Positions 41,426 through 51,044 of a stretch of 64,000 bases of DNA are shown one piece after another. The notes beneath the pieces are model-generated. The model was not told the DNA's origin. It made no database searches and saw only the letters and a program-made list of their open reading frames with translations. The stretch covers positions 1-64,000 of the forward strand of contig JBIQHF010000007.1 in assembly GCA_044508675.1 (NCBI GenBank), written 5' to 3'. A program made the position numbers and the translations under genes. Source of the DNA: Raineyella sp044508675 (GTDB lineage: Bacteria; Actinomycetota; Actinomycetes; Propionibacteriales; Propionibacteriaceae). Every line of letters begins with the position of its first letter. Position 1 is the first letter of the stretch.

Positions 41426-42364
41426 TCAGAGGCCGAGGGCCTGGCTCAATCGGGCAACAGGTGAGGCGATGCCGTACGTCTCGACCAGCTCGGACAGCAC
41501 CCCTTGATCCTGGGCCGCCGGGGGCAGCGCGAGGTCGTCGAGGCTCGTCGGCAGGTCGATATCACGCACGATACCGATCACCCGGGGTGCCACGTCGAGG
41601 TATGCCGAAGAGTCCCGGATGGAAGCAGCGTGGCGGGCGGTCAGTCCGCCCTTCTCGAGCGCATCGGCCTCGGCGGCGGCCCGGATGCCGGCCAGGTCGC
41701 CGTACCGGGCCAGCAGCCGGGCGGCCGTCCGCTCACCGATGCCTGCCACCCCGGGGATCCCGTCCGAGGGGTCCCCGCGCAGGCCGGCCAGGTCCACGTA
41801 CGAGCCCGGCGCGACGCCGTACGCAGCCAGCACCTGGGCCTCGTCGACCCGGCGCCAGCCGGCGGTCGACGTACGCCCCATCGGAGTGAGCAGACTGATC
41901 CCGGCGGCGTCGTCGACCAACTGGGTGAAGTCCCGGTCGGCGCTGGCCACCTCCACCCGCACCCGGCCCCCGAAGCGGGTCACCAGGGTGCCGATCACGT
42001 CGTCGGCCTCGGCACCGGGCGCGCCGATGACCTGCAGGCCGAGCGCCTCCAGCACCGCCCGGATCGGGCCGATCTGCTCGGCCAGTTCATCCGGCACGCC
42101 CTCCCCGATGCCGCTCTCGGCGACCCGGTGGGCCTTGTAGGAGGCGAGCAGGTCCACCCGCCACTGGGGCCGCCAGTCCTGGTCCCAGGCGCAGGCCAGG
42201 TGGGAGGGGCGGCGGTCCCCGACCAGTCGGGCCAAAGCGTCCAGGGTGCCCCGCAGCGCGTTGGTCGGCTGCCCGGCGGGGCCGCGCAGCGTGGATGGCA
42301 CGCCGTGGAAGGCGCGGAAGTAGAGGTAGGCGGTGTCGACCAGGAGCAGGGTGGAGTCGGCCAT
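41426..42364 (-). CDS. 5'-3' exonuclease (PolA N-domain-like / Xni-type)
   Basis: A 312-residue stand-alone flap-exonuclease-like protein. 'LLLVDTAYLYFRAFHGVP' and 'EADDVIGTLV' are metal-binding regions of the PIN-like domain, 'VASADRDFTQLVDD' the third acidic cluster, and 'GIPGVAGIGERTAARLL' the helix-hairpin-helix that binds DNA. Such proteins remove RNA primers or flaps. ATG 42364 begins the conserved N-terminal strand directly; upstream sequence in this frame is non-conserved and antisense to the next gene. The ABM-domain gene follows 16 bp downstream. Confidence 0.88.
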   Translation of the reverse strand: MADSTLLLVDTAYLYFRAFHGVPSTLRGPAGQPTNALRGTLDALARLVGDRRPSHLACAWDQDWRPQWRVDLLASYKAHRVAESGIGEGVPDELAEQIGPIRAVLEALGLQVIGAPGAEADDVIGTLVTRFGGRVRVEVASADRDFTQLVDDAAGISLLTPMGRTSTAGWRRVDEAQVLAAYGVAPGSYVDLAGLRGDPSDGIPGVAGIGERTAARLLARYGDLAGIRAAAEADALEKGGLTARHAASIRDSSAYLDVAPRVIGIVRDIDLPTSLDDLALPPAAQDQGVLSELVETYGIASPVARLSQALGL

Positions 42365-42456
42365 GAGGACATCATGGCGTCCCCGGGCCCCCGGCCCCAC
42401 CCGTACACCCTGTGAGGCAGTCGAGTCCGGCCGCGGCTTGCCGGTATCGTGAGGGT

Positions 42457-43049
42457 ATGAGCGATCCCCGCATCGGCCTGACCGTGACCCACCGTCGGTA
42501 CGTCGGCCACAACCACACGCACTACTCGGGCTCCCAGGTCGATCATTCGTACACCATGTCGTTGCTGTCGGATGCCGCCACCGAGGTGTGCATCCGCACC
42601 GACTCGGACGAGGGCGCGGTCGTCGCCTACAACGAGATCGACTTCTTGGCCCCGATCTACGCCGGTGACGTGCTCGAGGTCGAGGCGTTCGTCGTCGACG
42701 TCGGTAGCACCAGCCGGGGGCTCGGCATGGAGGCGCGGGTGATCTGCCGCGAGGCCCGACGCCTGGACGAGGAGAACACCAAGCTCGCTTCCACCGCCTC
42801 GTACGTGCTGGAGCAGCCGCTGGTGGTGGCCCGGGCGAGTGCGACCGTGGTGGTGGCCGACCCGCTGCCCGAGCCGCCCGCCCCGTGGGGGAGCCACGTC
42901 GCCGAGGTACCCGAGCGTGAGCCGGTGCCGGGCCTGAAGGACCTGCAGGACACCTGGCTGCGCTGGACCAGGGATGCGCGCACCCAGATCGAGAAGCGGA
43001 CCGCGGAGCTGCGTGCCCGCTCCCAAGCAGCCGCTGACGACACCGAGGA

Positions 43050-43053
<4 letters not shown>
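42457..43053 (+). CDS. Hotdog-fold acyl-CoA lyase/thioesterase (beta-aminoacyl-CoA ammonia-lyase-like)
   Basis: A 198-residue protein. Residues 8-135 match the hotdog proteins that eliminate ammonia from beta-alanyl-CoA or 3-aminobutyryl-CoA: 'GHNHTHYSGSQVDHSY', 'LSDAATEVCIRTDSDEG', 'IDFLAPIYAGDVLEVEA' and 'VVARASATVVV' occur in order. A charged C-terminal extension of about 60 residues ('GLKDLQDTWLRWTRD') is not part of that family. Elimination or thioester hydrolysis are both possible; no lysine-fermentation genes are nearby. It overlaps ppm1 by 4 bp, which is odd for a catabolic enzyme. Confidence 0.7.
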
Positions 43054-43873
<820 letters not shown>

Positions 43874-43877
<4 letters not shown>

Positions 43878-44716
43878 GCCGCACCGCTTCGGTCGAGGGT
43901 CTGATCCGGGTCGGGGCTCGCCTGCCGCTGGGCCCGTACCTGCGCGAGGTGTGGGAACGGCGGGACTTCATCGCCACGATGGCGTCCTCGCGGATCCAGG
44001 CGGAGAACGAGCGTAACCGCCTCGGTATGGGCTGGGTGCTGCTGCGCCCGCTGCTCAATGCGCTGATCTACGGGCTGATCTTCGGCCTGATCCTGGGTGG
44101 GCAGCGCCCCGCGAACTTCGTGCCGTACGTGATCGCCGGCGTGTTCCTCTTCGAGTTCTTCACGAACTCGGTGCTGGTCGGTGGCCGGTCGATCACGTCG
44201 AACTTCTCTCTGGTGCAGTCGCTGAACTTCCCAAGGCTGGCGCTGCCGACAGCGGTGGTCTACCAGCAGTTGCTGTCGTTCCTGCCGACCCTGGTGCTGA
44301 TGTCGGTGCTGGTGCTGCCGTTCGGCGGCCGGATCACCTGGCGGGTCCTGCTGCTGGTCCCGCTGACGGCGATCTTCGCGGTGTTCAACCTCGGGGTGGC
44401 GCTGATCGTGGCCCGGCTGACGGTGCACTTCCGTGACCTCAGCCAGCTGATGCCGTTCATCACCCGGATCCTGTTCTACACCGCCGGTGTCTTCTTCGAC
44501 CCGATCAGTGTGCTGGAGGGCCACCCGTGGGCCCTGACCCTCTACCACCTGTATCCGCTGAACGAGGTGCTGTCGCTGGGGCGTTCCCTGCTGATCCCCG
44601 GGTACGAGGCCCCCACGTACTACTGGTGGGTGTTGTCCGCCTGGGCCGTGGTCACCCTGGTGTTCGGGGTCATCTACTTCTGGTCCGCCGAGGAGCGCTA
44701 TGGCCGAGATGAGTGA
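43874..44716 (+). CDS. ABC-2 permease of glycan exporter (Wzm-like)
   Basis: A 280-residue permease with six membrane helices. 'IQAENERNRLGMGWVLLRPLLNALIYGLIFG' (a family signature, here two parts) begins TM1, and 'LTVHFRDLSQLMPFITRILFYTAGVFFDP' is the conserved region before TM5 in polysaccharide and teichoic-acid exporters. It forms a dimer that moves an undecaprenyl- or polyprenyl-linked glycan. Sits between ppm1 and its ATPase with 4-bp and 17-bp overlaps, so all are one operon. Confidence 0.88.
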
Positions 44717-46508
44717 GCTCGACATCACCGACTACAGCCGGACCCCGTCGGTGATCGTCGAGGACCTCCACGTGGACTACCGCGTGCTGGCGACCGGTCG
44801 CCGGGCCGGCTCCGAGACCCGGTCCAGCCTGTTCGAGCGCCGCCGGGAGATGCTGGTGGTGCACGCCCTCAAGGGCGTCAGCTTCCGGGCGTACGAGAAC
44901 GAGTCGATCGGGGTGATCGGCTCCAACGGTTCGGGCAAGTCCACCCTGATGCGCGCCATCACCGGGCTCACCCCGGCGACCAAGGGCGCGGTGTACGCGG
45001 CCTCCCGGCCCAACATGCTCAGTGTCGGCGCGGCGCTGATCCCCGACCTGAGCGGGGAGCGCAACATCATCCTCGGCGGCCTGGCGCTCGGCATGTCGAA
45101 GACGGAGGTCGAGGCACGGTTCGACGAGATCGTCGAGTTCACCGGTCTGCGCGAGTTCATCCGGATGCCGATGCGCACGTACTCCAGCGGCATGTCTGCC
45201 CGGCTGAAGTTCGCGATCGCGACGGCGACCGAGCACGACATCCTGATCGTCGACGAGGCCCTGTCGGTCGGTGACAAGGAGTTCCAGAAGAAGTCCGAGG
45301 AGCGGATCCGGCAGATCCGCGAGGCGGCCGGCACGGTCTTCCTCGTCTCGCACTCGATGGACTCGATCCTCGACACCTGCAATCGGGTGCTGTGGATCGA
45401 GCACGGGGACCTGCTGATGGACGGGGAGCCGCACAAGGTCGTCGCCGCGTACGAGAAGTCCCAGCGCGTCCCCAAGACGGGGCCGGGGATCGGGTTCGCC
45501 GAGCTGGTCAACGGACTGCCCGCGGGGCCGGTGGTGGCCACGCCCCCAGCGGCCGGCGTCTCCGGTACGGTCGACGAGATCCTCGTGGTCCGGGCCCCGC
45601 GGATGTCGCCGCTGGTGCAGCGGACCCGGGACCGGCTGGCGAGCGAGGTGGGCGCCGACCGGGTGGTCGTGGTCCACGACGTACGTGAGCCGGAGCCGCA
45701 CCCGCAGCCCTGGCCCAAGGACTGGACCGTGGTCACCCTGGACCGGGCCGCGACGTCGGCGCTGGGGCTGCATGAGGGGAGCAGCGAGGTCCGGTTCCAG
45801 AGCGGTGACCATGCGCTGATCGCCGCTGCCGCACGGTATCCGGCCCGGTACTACTGGCTGGTCGAGCCGGAGACCTACCTGGCTGCCGACCCGTCCCGGT
45901 TCCTGGCTGACGCGCGTGCCCGGGACGAGGACCTGCTGGCGTTCGAACTGGCCCCGGCGGAGGAGAAGTGGTACTGGTCCCGGCCGATGCACCAGCTCGG
46001 CTACCCCGAGGTGCACAGCTGCCGGCTGGCGCTGATGCGGGTCAGCGCCGCCGGGGTCGCCCGGCTGGCCGCTGCGCGTCGTGAACTGGCGAAACTGGTC
46101 GCCGCCGAGCCCTCGCTGGTCTATCCGAACGTGGAGTCGTTCGTGCCGACCGTGCTGCTGGCCGAGGGGTTCAGTGCTGCCGATCTCAAGGAGTGCACCG
46201 GGCTGGAGTCGACGATCCGCCGGGGCTCGGGCTACCTGATCCCCGATGCCCTGGAACGGATGCCCGGCGACCGGGTGATCTACCCGGCCTACGACAGCAC
46301 CCAGTTCGAGGACTACCTGTGCGCCACGGTGGTCAAGGACCTGCTCGCCGACACGCCACTGTTCTGGTTCCGGGTGGGGGAGTCTCTGCGGTCCCTGCCC
46401 CCGCAGCAGCGCGAGCACTACGCGGGACGGATCGGGGAGCTTGTCGGCGACGCCGTCACCGAGCGGATCGAGCCGGAGCAGGAACCGGTGACGCAGGGGC
46501 AGGCCTAA
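44700..46508 (+). CDS. ABC-exporter ATPase (Wzt-like) with novel C-terminal domain
   Basis: A 602-residue protein. Residues 20-270 are a Wzt-type ATPase: Walker A 'GSNGSGKST', signature 'YSSGMSARL', Walker B 'ILIVDEALS', and the switch His in 'LVSHSMDS'. The remaining 320 residues are not the usual beta-sandwich glycan-binding domain. They contain 'DEILVVRAPRMSPLVQR', 'YYWLVEPETYLAADPSRFL', 'EEKWYWSRPMHQLGY', 'VYPNVESFVPTVLLAEG' and 'VIYPAYDSTQFEDYL', an alpha/beta layout reminiscent of family-A glycosyltransferase-like proteins without a clear DxD. It may recognise or modify the exported glycan. ATG 44709 is an alternative start. Confidence 0.85.
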   Translation: MAEMSELDITDYSRTPSVIVEDLHVDYRVLATGRRAGSETRSSLFERRREMLVVHALKGVSFRAYENESIGVIGSNGSGKSTLMRAITGLTPATKGAVYAASRPNMLSVGAALIPDLSGERNIILGGLALGMSKTEVEARFDEIVEFTGLREFIRMPMRTYSSGMSARLKFAIATATEHDILIVDEALSVGDKEFQKKSEERIRQIREAAGTVFLVSHSMDSILDTCNRVLWIEHGDLLMDGEPHKVVAAYEKSQRVPKTGPGIGFAELVNGLPAGPVVATPPAAGVSGTVDEILVVRAPRMSPLVQRTRDRLASEVGADRVVVVHDVREPEPHPQPWPKDWTVVTLDRAATSALGLHEGSSEVRFQSGDHALIAAAARYPARYYWLVEPETYLAADPSRFLADARARDEDLLAFELAPAEEKWYWSRPMHQLGYPEVHSCRLALMRVSAAGVARLAAARRELAKLVAAEPSLVYPNVESFVPTVLLAEGFSAADLKECTGLESTIRRGSGYLIPDALERMPGDRVIYPAYDSTQFEDYLCATVVKDLLADTPLFWFRVGESLRSLPPQQREHYAGRIGELVGDAVTERIEPEQEPVTQGQA

Positions 46509-46514
46509 CAAAGA

Positions 46515-46599
46515 CAGGCCTGGCAGCGCCAGACCTGTGCATGACCGTGGTCGCGGAGCGACCGCGGGCCGAGGACCGGCCCGCGGATCGCCACGGTCA
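46515..46599. terminator. Structured convergent terminator (hairpin plus three-way junction)
   Basis: Between the ends of the exporter ATPase and rbpA lie a hairpin (CAGGCCTGGC / GCCAGACCTG, 46515-46537, one mismatch) and then a nested structure: outer stem TGACCGTGG / CCACGGTCA (46542-46550 with 46591-46599), enclosing hairpin A TCGC-GGA-GCGA (46551-46561) and hairpin B CCGCGGGCC-N7-GGCCCGCGG (46562-46586). The segments abut without spacers. It most likely stops both convergent transcripts; the right outer arm covers the rbpA stop codon. Confidence 0.7.
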
Positions 46600-46986
46600 G
46601 TGGCGACGCTTCGCCGGGGGCGTCGTACGTCGCATGTACTCGTCGGTGCTGATCGCGCCGACGTGCCGGACCTCTTCGAGGCGCTCGGAGAGCAGCTCCT
46701 CCAGGTCGGCGATGGATCGGCGCTCCAGCAGCATGTCCCAGTGCGTACGGACGTGCTTGGCTTCCTTGACCTCGGGCTCGACGCCGTCGGAACGCTTGCC
46801 CTGCTGGCCACAGCGTGGGCACTCCCAGGTCGTGGGGAGCTCGGCCTCCTCCGCGAACGTCATCTCGAAGTGGTGGCCCAGCGGGCAGTCGAATCCGACC
46901 TCCCGGCGCGGCGCGAAGTCCACTCCGAGCTCATCCTCGAAACTCTTGGACCCGAGGCCGGATCCTCGCAACGAACGGTCAGCCAT
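46597..46986 (-). CDS. rbpA: RNA polymerase-binding protein RbpA
   Basis: A 129-residue protein. N-terminal 'MADRSLRGSGLGSKSFEDE' tail, a zinc-ribbon core with 'DCPLGHHFEMTF' and 'WECPRCGQ', and C-terminal sigma-interacting part 'EKR'-like 'VRTHWDMLLERRSIADLEELLSERL' (conserved 'RTHWDMLLERR'). RbpA binds group-1 sigma factors and stabilises the open promoter complex; it is restricted to Actinomycetota. ATG 46986 follows AGGAGGTACCACT. Placement near ppm1 is a conserved actinobacterial neighbourhood, here interrupted by the exporter pair. Confidence 0.95.
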   Translation of the reverse strand: MADRSLRGSGLGSKSFEDELGVDFAPRREVGFDCPLGHHFEMTFAEEAELPTTWECPRCGQQGKRSDGVEPEVKEAKHVRTHWDMLLERRSIADLEELLSERLEEVRHVGAISTDEYMRRTTPPAKRRH

Positions 46987-47055
46987 AGTGGTACCTCCTA
47001 GGGTATCGACACGATCGATCAACGCCCGTGAAGCCCGGATTGTTCCCGGCGACGA

Positions 47056-48420
47056 CTACCGATCGTCGTCCAGCGTAGCGGTCCGGGCCAAGGAAGCGTC
47101 GGACCTGCCCTTCGCGGCGGGGACGCGCAGGAGCAGGCCCGCCCCTGCGACCAGCACCAGGATGATCGCGACGATGCCCCAGCGGTCCTGCCCGGTCAGC
47201 CCCGCGAACAGCCCGAACAGGACGGGGGACAGGAACGAGACGGCGCGTCCCGAGGTGGTGTAGAGGCCGAATATCTGGCCTTCCTGCTGTGGCGGCGCCA
47301 TCCGGGCCATCATCGAGCGCGACGAGGACTGTGCCGGTCCGACGAACAGGCACAGGCCCAGCCCGAACACCCAGAACAGGTCCAGGCCGTGGACGCCGAG
47401 CAGCGCGACCGCGCAGGCAACCAGCCCGATGATCGAGCCGAGGATGACACGCCGGGCCCCGAACCGGTCCTCCAGCAGCCCACCGAGCCCGGCACCGACG
47501 GCTGCCACGACATTGGCCGCCACCCCGAAGATCAGGACCTGGGAGGCCGGCATCCCGTACACACTGATGGCCAGCACGGCGCCGAAGGTGAACACCGCCG
47601 CGAGTCCGTCGCGGTAGACGGCCGAGGCGACCAGGAAGCGTACGGCGTCGGGGTTCTCGCGCCACAGGTCGACGACGTCCCGGAACAGCCGGCGGTAGGA
47701 CGCGGCGAGACCGAGGCGCTCGCCCCTGTCCCGGGCCGGTGGCTCGGGCACGGTGAGCAGCACCGGCAGAGCGAAGACCAGGTACCAGGCGGCGACGACG
47801 AGGCAGACGATCCGCACGCCCAGCCCGTCGGTGTCCGGGACCCCGAACCAGTTCGGCTGCGCGATGATCCCGAAGTAGGCCAGGAGCAGCAGCAGGATGC
47901 TGCCGGTGTACCCCATGGCCCAGCCGAGCCCGGAGACCCGACCCATGTCGTCCTCGTCGGAGACCTGCTTGAGCATCGCGTAGTACGAGACGTTGCTGAA
48001 CTCCGCCGCGATCGTGCCGATGCCGAGCAGCACCAGGCCCAGCACCAGGTAGGACGGCTCGGGGCGGACCGCGTACATGGCGGCGGTCGCGGCGATCACC
48101 ACCGCGGTCCAGCCGGCCAGGCTGCGCCGGCGCCCTCCGGCATCGGACTTCTGGCCCATCACCGGGGCAGTCAGGGCGATGACCAGGCCGGCAACCGCGG
48201 TCGAGATGCTCAGTGCGGTGGCGCCGCTGATCGGACCGTCCTGCGGGGCGACCGCCCCGGTCAGGTAGGTGGAGAACACGAACGTCACGATCAGGGCGTG
48301 GAAGGCCGACGACCCCCAGTCGTACGCGACCCACGACCACATCTGGGTGCGGCGGCCGAACCGGGCGCCGTGGTGGTGGGGCCGCGGGGGTCCCTTCGGC
48401 TCGGTGTTCGTGCTCGTCAT
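47056..48420 (-). CDS. MFS transporter of the UMF1 (Atg22-like) family
   Basis: A 454-residue, twelve-helix transporter. The N-terminal 'VAYDWGSSAFHALIVTFVFSTYLT' is the hallmark of UMF1/Atg22-type MFS proteins, and 'GPAQSSSRSMMARMAPPQQEGQIFGLY' is the conserved helix-10 region. Family members probably export amino acids or sugars; the substrate is unknown. ATG 48420 follows a GAGGAG and overlaps the end of the upstream glycerophosphodiesterase gene by 4 bp. Confidence 0.87.
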   Translation of the reverse strand: MTSTNTEPKGPPRPHHHGARFGRRTQMWSWVAYDWGSSAFHALIVTFVFSTYLTGAVAPQDGPISGATALSISTAVAGLVIALTAPVMGQKSDAGGRRRSLAGWTAVVIAATAAMYAVRPEPSYLVLGLVLLGIGTIAAEFSNVSYYAMLKQVSDEDDMGRVSGLGWAMGYTGSILLLLLAYFGIIAQPNWFGVPDTDGLGVRIVCLVVAAWYLVFALPVLLTVPEPPARDRGERLGLAASYRRLFRDVVDLWRENPDAVRFLVASAVYRDGLAAVFTFGAVLAISVYGMPASQVLIFGVAANVVAAVGAGLGGLLEDRFGARRVILGSIIGLVACAVALLGVHGLDLFWVFGLGLCLFVGPAQSSSRSMMARMAPPQQEGQIFGLYTTSGRAVSFLSPVLFGLFAGLTGQDRWGIVAIILVLVAGAGLLLRVPAAKGRSDASLARTATLDDDR

Positions 48421-49304
48421 GCCCCGGCTCCTCGTGGCTCGTCGTGCCCCCGCTCTGGCGGTTCGTCGTGCCACAGCCCTCGCTCGACCAGGACATCCTT
48501 GAGGACGTCGATCCGGTCACTGACCAGCCCGTCGACGCCCAGGTCGATCAGTTCGTGCATCTGGGCCGGATCGTCGATGGTCCACACGTGGACCTTCTTG
48601 CCGGTGGCGTGCGCCGCCTCGACCAGTTCGCGGGTGACGACCCGGAAGCGGCCGTCCCGCAGGTCGTGCGCGAACGGGGCCAGCAGCGGGCGGGGCAGCG
48701 ACCGGACGACCTCGGGCAGGTCGATCCAGTGCGGCAACTGGAGCGCATTGCCCGGAGCGGCGACCAGCTTCGCCACCGGCGGCAGCATCCGGGTCCACCC
48801 GATCCCGAGCGGTCCGACCGAGGTGGAGACCTGGGTGCCGGCGATCCGGCGGAAGTCGCGGAGCCGCTCGTCGGAGAACGAGGCCACGTTGACCCGGTGG
48901 TGGGCCTGATGGCGGTTGAGCACCTCGACCAGCGGGCGGATCGCCTGCGCGGCCTTGATGTCGATGTTGACGTACGTGGCGGGGAAGGCCTCCAGGACCT
49001 CGTCCATGGTCGGGATCGGGTCCGTGCCACCGATCCGTGCCTCGCGCACCTCGTCGTAGTCCAGCTCGGCGACCAGTCCCGTACGGTCGGTCACCCGGTC
49101 CAGCCGGTCGTCGTGGAAGGCGAGCAGCACCCCGTCCCGGGTGGCATGCGCGTCGGTCTCCAGGTGCGTGTACCCGAGCCCCACCGCCTGGCCGAACGCG
49201 TGGAGGGAGTTCTCCCGGCCGACGTTGGGCGGATAGAGCGCCCCCCCGCGGTGGGCCAGGGCAAGGAACGGTTGCGCGAAGAACGAGCGATCGGCCACGG
49301 TCAT
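48417..49304 (-). CDS. Glycerophosphodiester phosphodiesterase
   Basis: A 295-residue GDPD-fold enzyme. 'ALAHRGG' and 'ENSLHAFGQAVGLGYTHLETDAHATRDG' (in pieces: 'ENSLHAF', 'HLETDAH') contain the catalytic His and metal-binding Glu/Asp; 'FHDDRLDRVTDRTG' provides the second His. There is no signal peptide, so it is cytoplasmic and hydrolyses deacylated phospholipids to glycerol 3-phosphate. Co-transcribed with the UMF1-type transporter (4-bp overlap). Confidence 0.92.
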   Translation of the reverse strand: MTVADRSFFAQPFLALAHRGGALYPPNVGRENSLHAFGQAVGLGYTHLETDAHATRDGVLLAFHDDRLDRVTDRTGLVAELDYDEVREARIGGTDPIPTMDEVLEAFPATYVNIDIKAAQAIRPLVEVLNRHQAHHRVNVASFSDERLRDFRRIAGTQVSTSVGPLGIGWTRMLPPVAKLVAAPGNALQLPHWIDLPEVVRSLPRPLLAPFAHDLRDGRFRVVTRELVEAAHATGKKVHVWTIDDPAQMHELIDLGVDGLVSDRIDVLKDVLVERGLWHDEPPERGHDEPRGAGA

Positions 49305-49370
49305 ACCCGAAGTATGTCCCTACCAAGATGACCGGAAGGTGACAGGACCGGGACCGTGGCCGCGCGTCGA

Positions 49371-50930
49371 TCAGCTGGTGGTGACCCGAATGTTGGCACC
49401 GAGGGCGTTGAGCCGGTTCGGCAGGTCCTCGTAGCCGCGGTTGATCACGTACACGTCCCGCAACGTCGACTCGCCCTTGGCGCCGAGCATCGCCAGCAGC
49501 AGGCAGACACCGGGTCGCAGCGCCGGGGGACAGGTCACCTCGCGCCCGCGCCACTTGGTCGGGCCGGTCACGATCAGGCGGTGCGGATCGAGCAGTTGGA
49601 CGTTCGCACCGATCTTGTTCAGCTCCACCAGGTGGATCGCACGGTTCTCGTACACCCAGTCGTGGATCAGGGTCTGGCCCTCGGCCTCGGCGGCGATCAC
49701 CGCGAAGAACGGCAGGTTGTCGATGTTGAGGCCCGGGAACGGCATCGGGTGGATCTTGTCGATCGGTGCCCGGAGCCGGGACGGTCGCACGGTGATGTCG
49801 ACCAGTCGGGTGCGGCCGTTGGCGGCCCGGTACTCATCGGTGACACTGAGATCCAGGCCCATCTCGGCCAGGATCGCCAGCTCGATCTCCAGGAACTCGA
49901 TCGGGCAGCGCTGGATGGTCAGCTCGGACTTGGTGACGATGGCGGCGGTGATCAGGCTCATCGCCTCGATCGGATCCTCCGACGGGTAGTACTCCACGTC
50001 GACATCGATGTCCTTGACGCCGTGCACGACCAGCGTGGTGGTGCCGATACCGTCGATCCTCACCCCGAGGCGCTGCAGGAAGAAACACAGGTCCTGGACC
50101 ATGTAGTTCGGTGAGGCGTTGCGGATCGTCACCGGTCCGGACAGCATCGAGGCGGCCATGATGGCGTTCTCGGTGACCGTGTCACCGCGCTCGGTGAGCA
50201 CGACGGCACGCTCGGGGGCGTGCACGTCCGGCGCCGTGCAGCGGTAGAAGCCCTCGGTCGCGACCACGTCGAGGCCGAAGTGGCGCAGCACCTGCAGGTG
50301 CGGCTCGATGGTGCGGGCTCCGAGATCGCAACCACCGGCGTACGGCACCAGGAACTCGGGGAAGAAGTGCATCAGGGGCGCGAAGAACATGATGATCGAG
50401 CGGGTTCGCCGGGCCGCGTTGGCGTCCATGCCGGCCAGGTTCAGGGTCTCGGGCCGGATCAGCTCCAGGTCGGTCCCGTTGACCCAGGTGATCCGGTAGC
50501 CGATGCTGACCAGCACCTCGCAGATCCGGTTCACCTCCTCGATCTTGGCGATTCCGCGCAGCACCGTACGACCACGGTTCAGCAGCGAGGCGCACAGCAG
50601 TGCGACCGCCGCGTTCTTCGACGACCGGCACTCGATGGAGCCCTCGAGGCGTCGTCCGCCCTCGACCACCAGGTGCATCGCTGCGGGCTTGGAGGGGGCC
50701 TGTTCGAACGCGATGCCCGCGGTCTCGGCGGGGGCCTGGTCGGATTCGAGTGCTTGGGCGATCTGCCCGATGGCTGTCATGGACAAGGGCTTGGAACCGT
50801 TCTCGACGCCCTCGATGGTCGCGGGGTCGGTGTTGAGGTTGGCCGCGAGATCGGCGATCGAGAGCCCGCGCCTTTCGCGGGCATCCCGGATCATCTGGCC
50901 GATCTGGCTGAGGGAGGAGCTCGGAGTCAC
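49371..50930 (-). CDS. murA: MurA-type enolpyruvyl transferase with N-terminal XRE helix-turn-helix
   Basis: A 519-residue protein. Residues 8-62 are an XRE-type HTH ('ARERRGLSIADLAANLNTDPATIEGVE'; core 'LSIADLAANLN'). The remainder is UDP-N-acetylglucosamine 1-carboxyvinyltransferase: 'SSKNAAVALLCASLL' (substrate Lys-Asn), 'AGGCDLGART' with the catalytic Cys201, and 'FPGLNIDNLP'. Cys (fosfomycin-sensitive form) is kept, not the Asp of mycobacteria. The enzyme begins peptidoglycan precursor synthesis; the HTH could couple it to DNA or act as an oligomerisation domain. Start is GTG 50930. If a conventional murA exists elsewhere, this would be the second copy. Confidence 0.88.
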   Translation of the reverse strand: MTPSSSLSQIGQMIRDARERRGLSIADLAANLNTDPATIEGVENGSKPLSMTAIGQIAQALESDQAPAETAGIAFEQAPSKPAAMHLVVEGGRRLEGSIECRSSKNAAVALLCASLLNRGRTVLRGIAKIEEVNRICEVLVSIGYRITWVNGTDLELIRPETLNLAGMDANAARRTRSIIMFFAPLMHFFPEFLVPYAGGCDLGARTIEPHLQVLRHFGLDVVATEGFYRCTAPDVHAPERAVVLTERGDTVTENAIMAASMLSGPVTIRNASPNYMVQDLCFFLQRLGVRIDGIGTTTLVVHGVKDIDVDVEYYPSEDPIEAMSLITAAIVTKSELTIQRCPIEFLEIELAILAEMGLDLSVTDEYRAANGRTRLVDITVRPSRLRAPIDKIHPMPFPGLNIDNLPFFAVIAAEAEGQTLIHDWVYENRAIHLVELNKIGANVQLLDPHRLIVTGPTKWRGREVTCPPALRPGVCLLLAMLGAKGESTLRDVYVINRGYEDLPNRLNALGANIRVTTS

Positions 50931-51044
50931 CAGCTCACACTAGCTCACGAGTCCGGCAGTCGCCGCTTCCGGCAGTCGCCGGGGACCGTGGACACCTCGC
51001 GGTCGCGGCGACATGACCGGTCGTGAATCTATACAGTTGGCCCC

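Noticed and set aside
40129..41889. A full-length MmgE/PrpD protein
   Set aside because: The frame is open, but family sequence ends near 40610; the rest is antisense to the ABM-domain and exonuclease genes.
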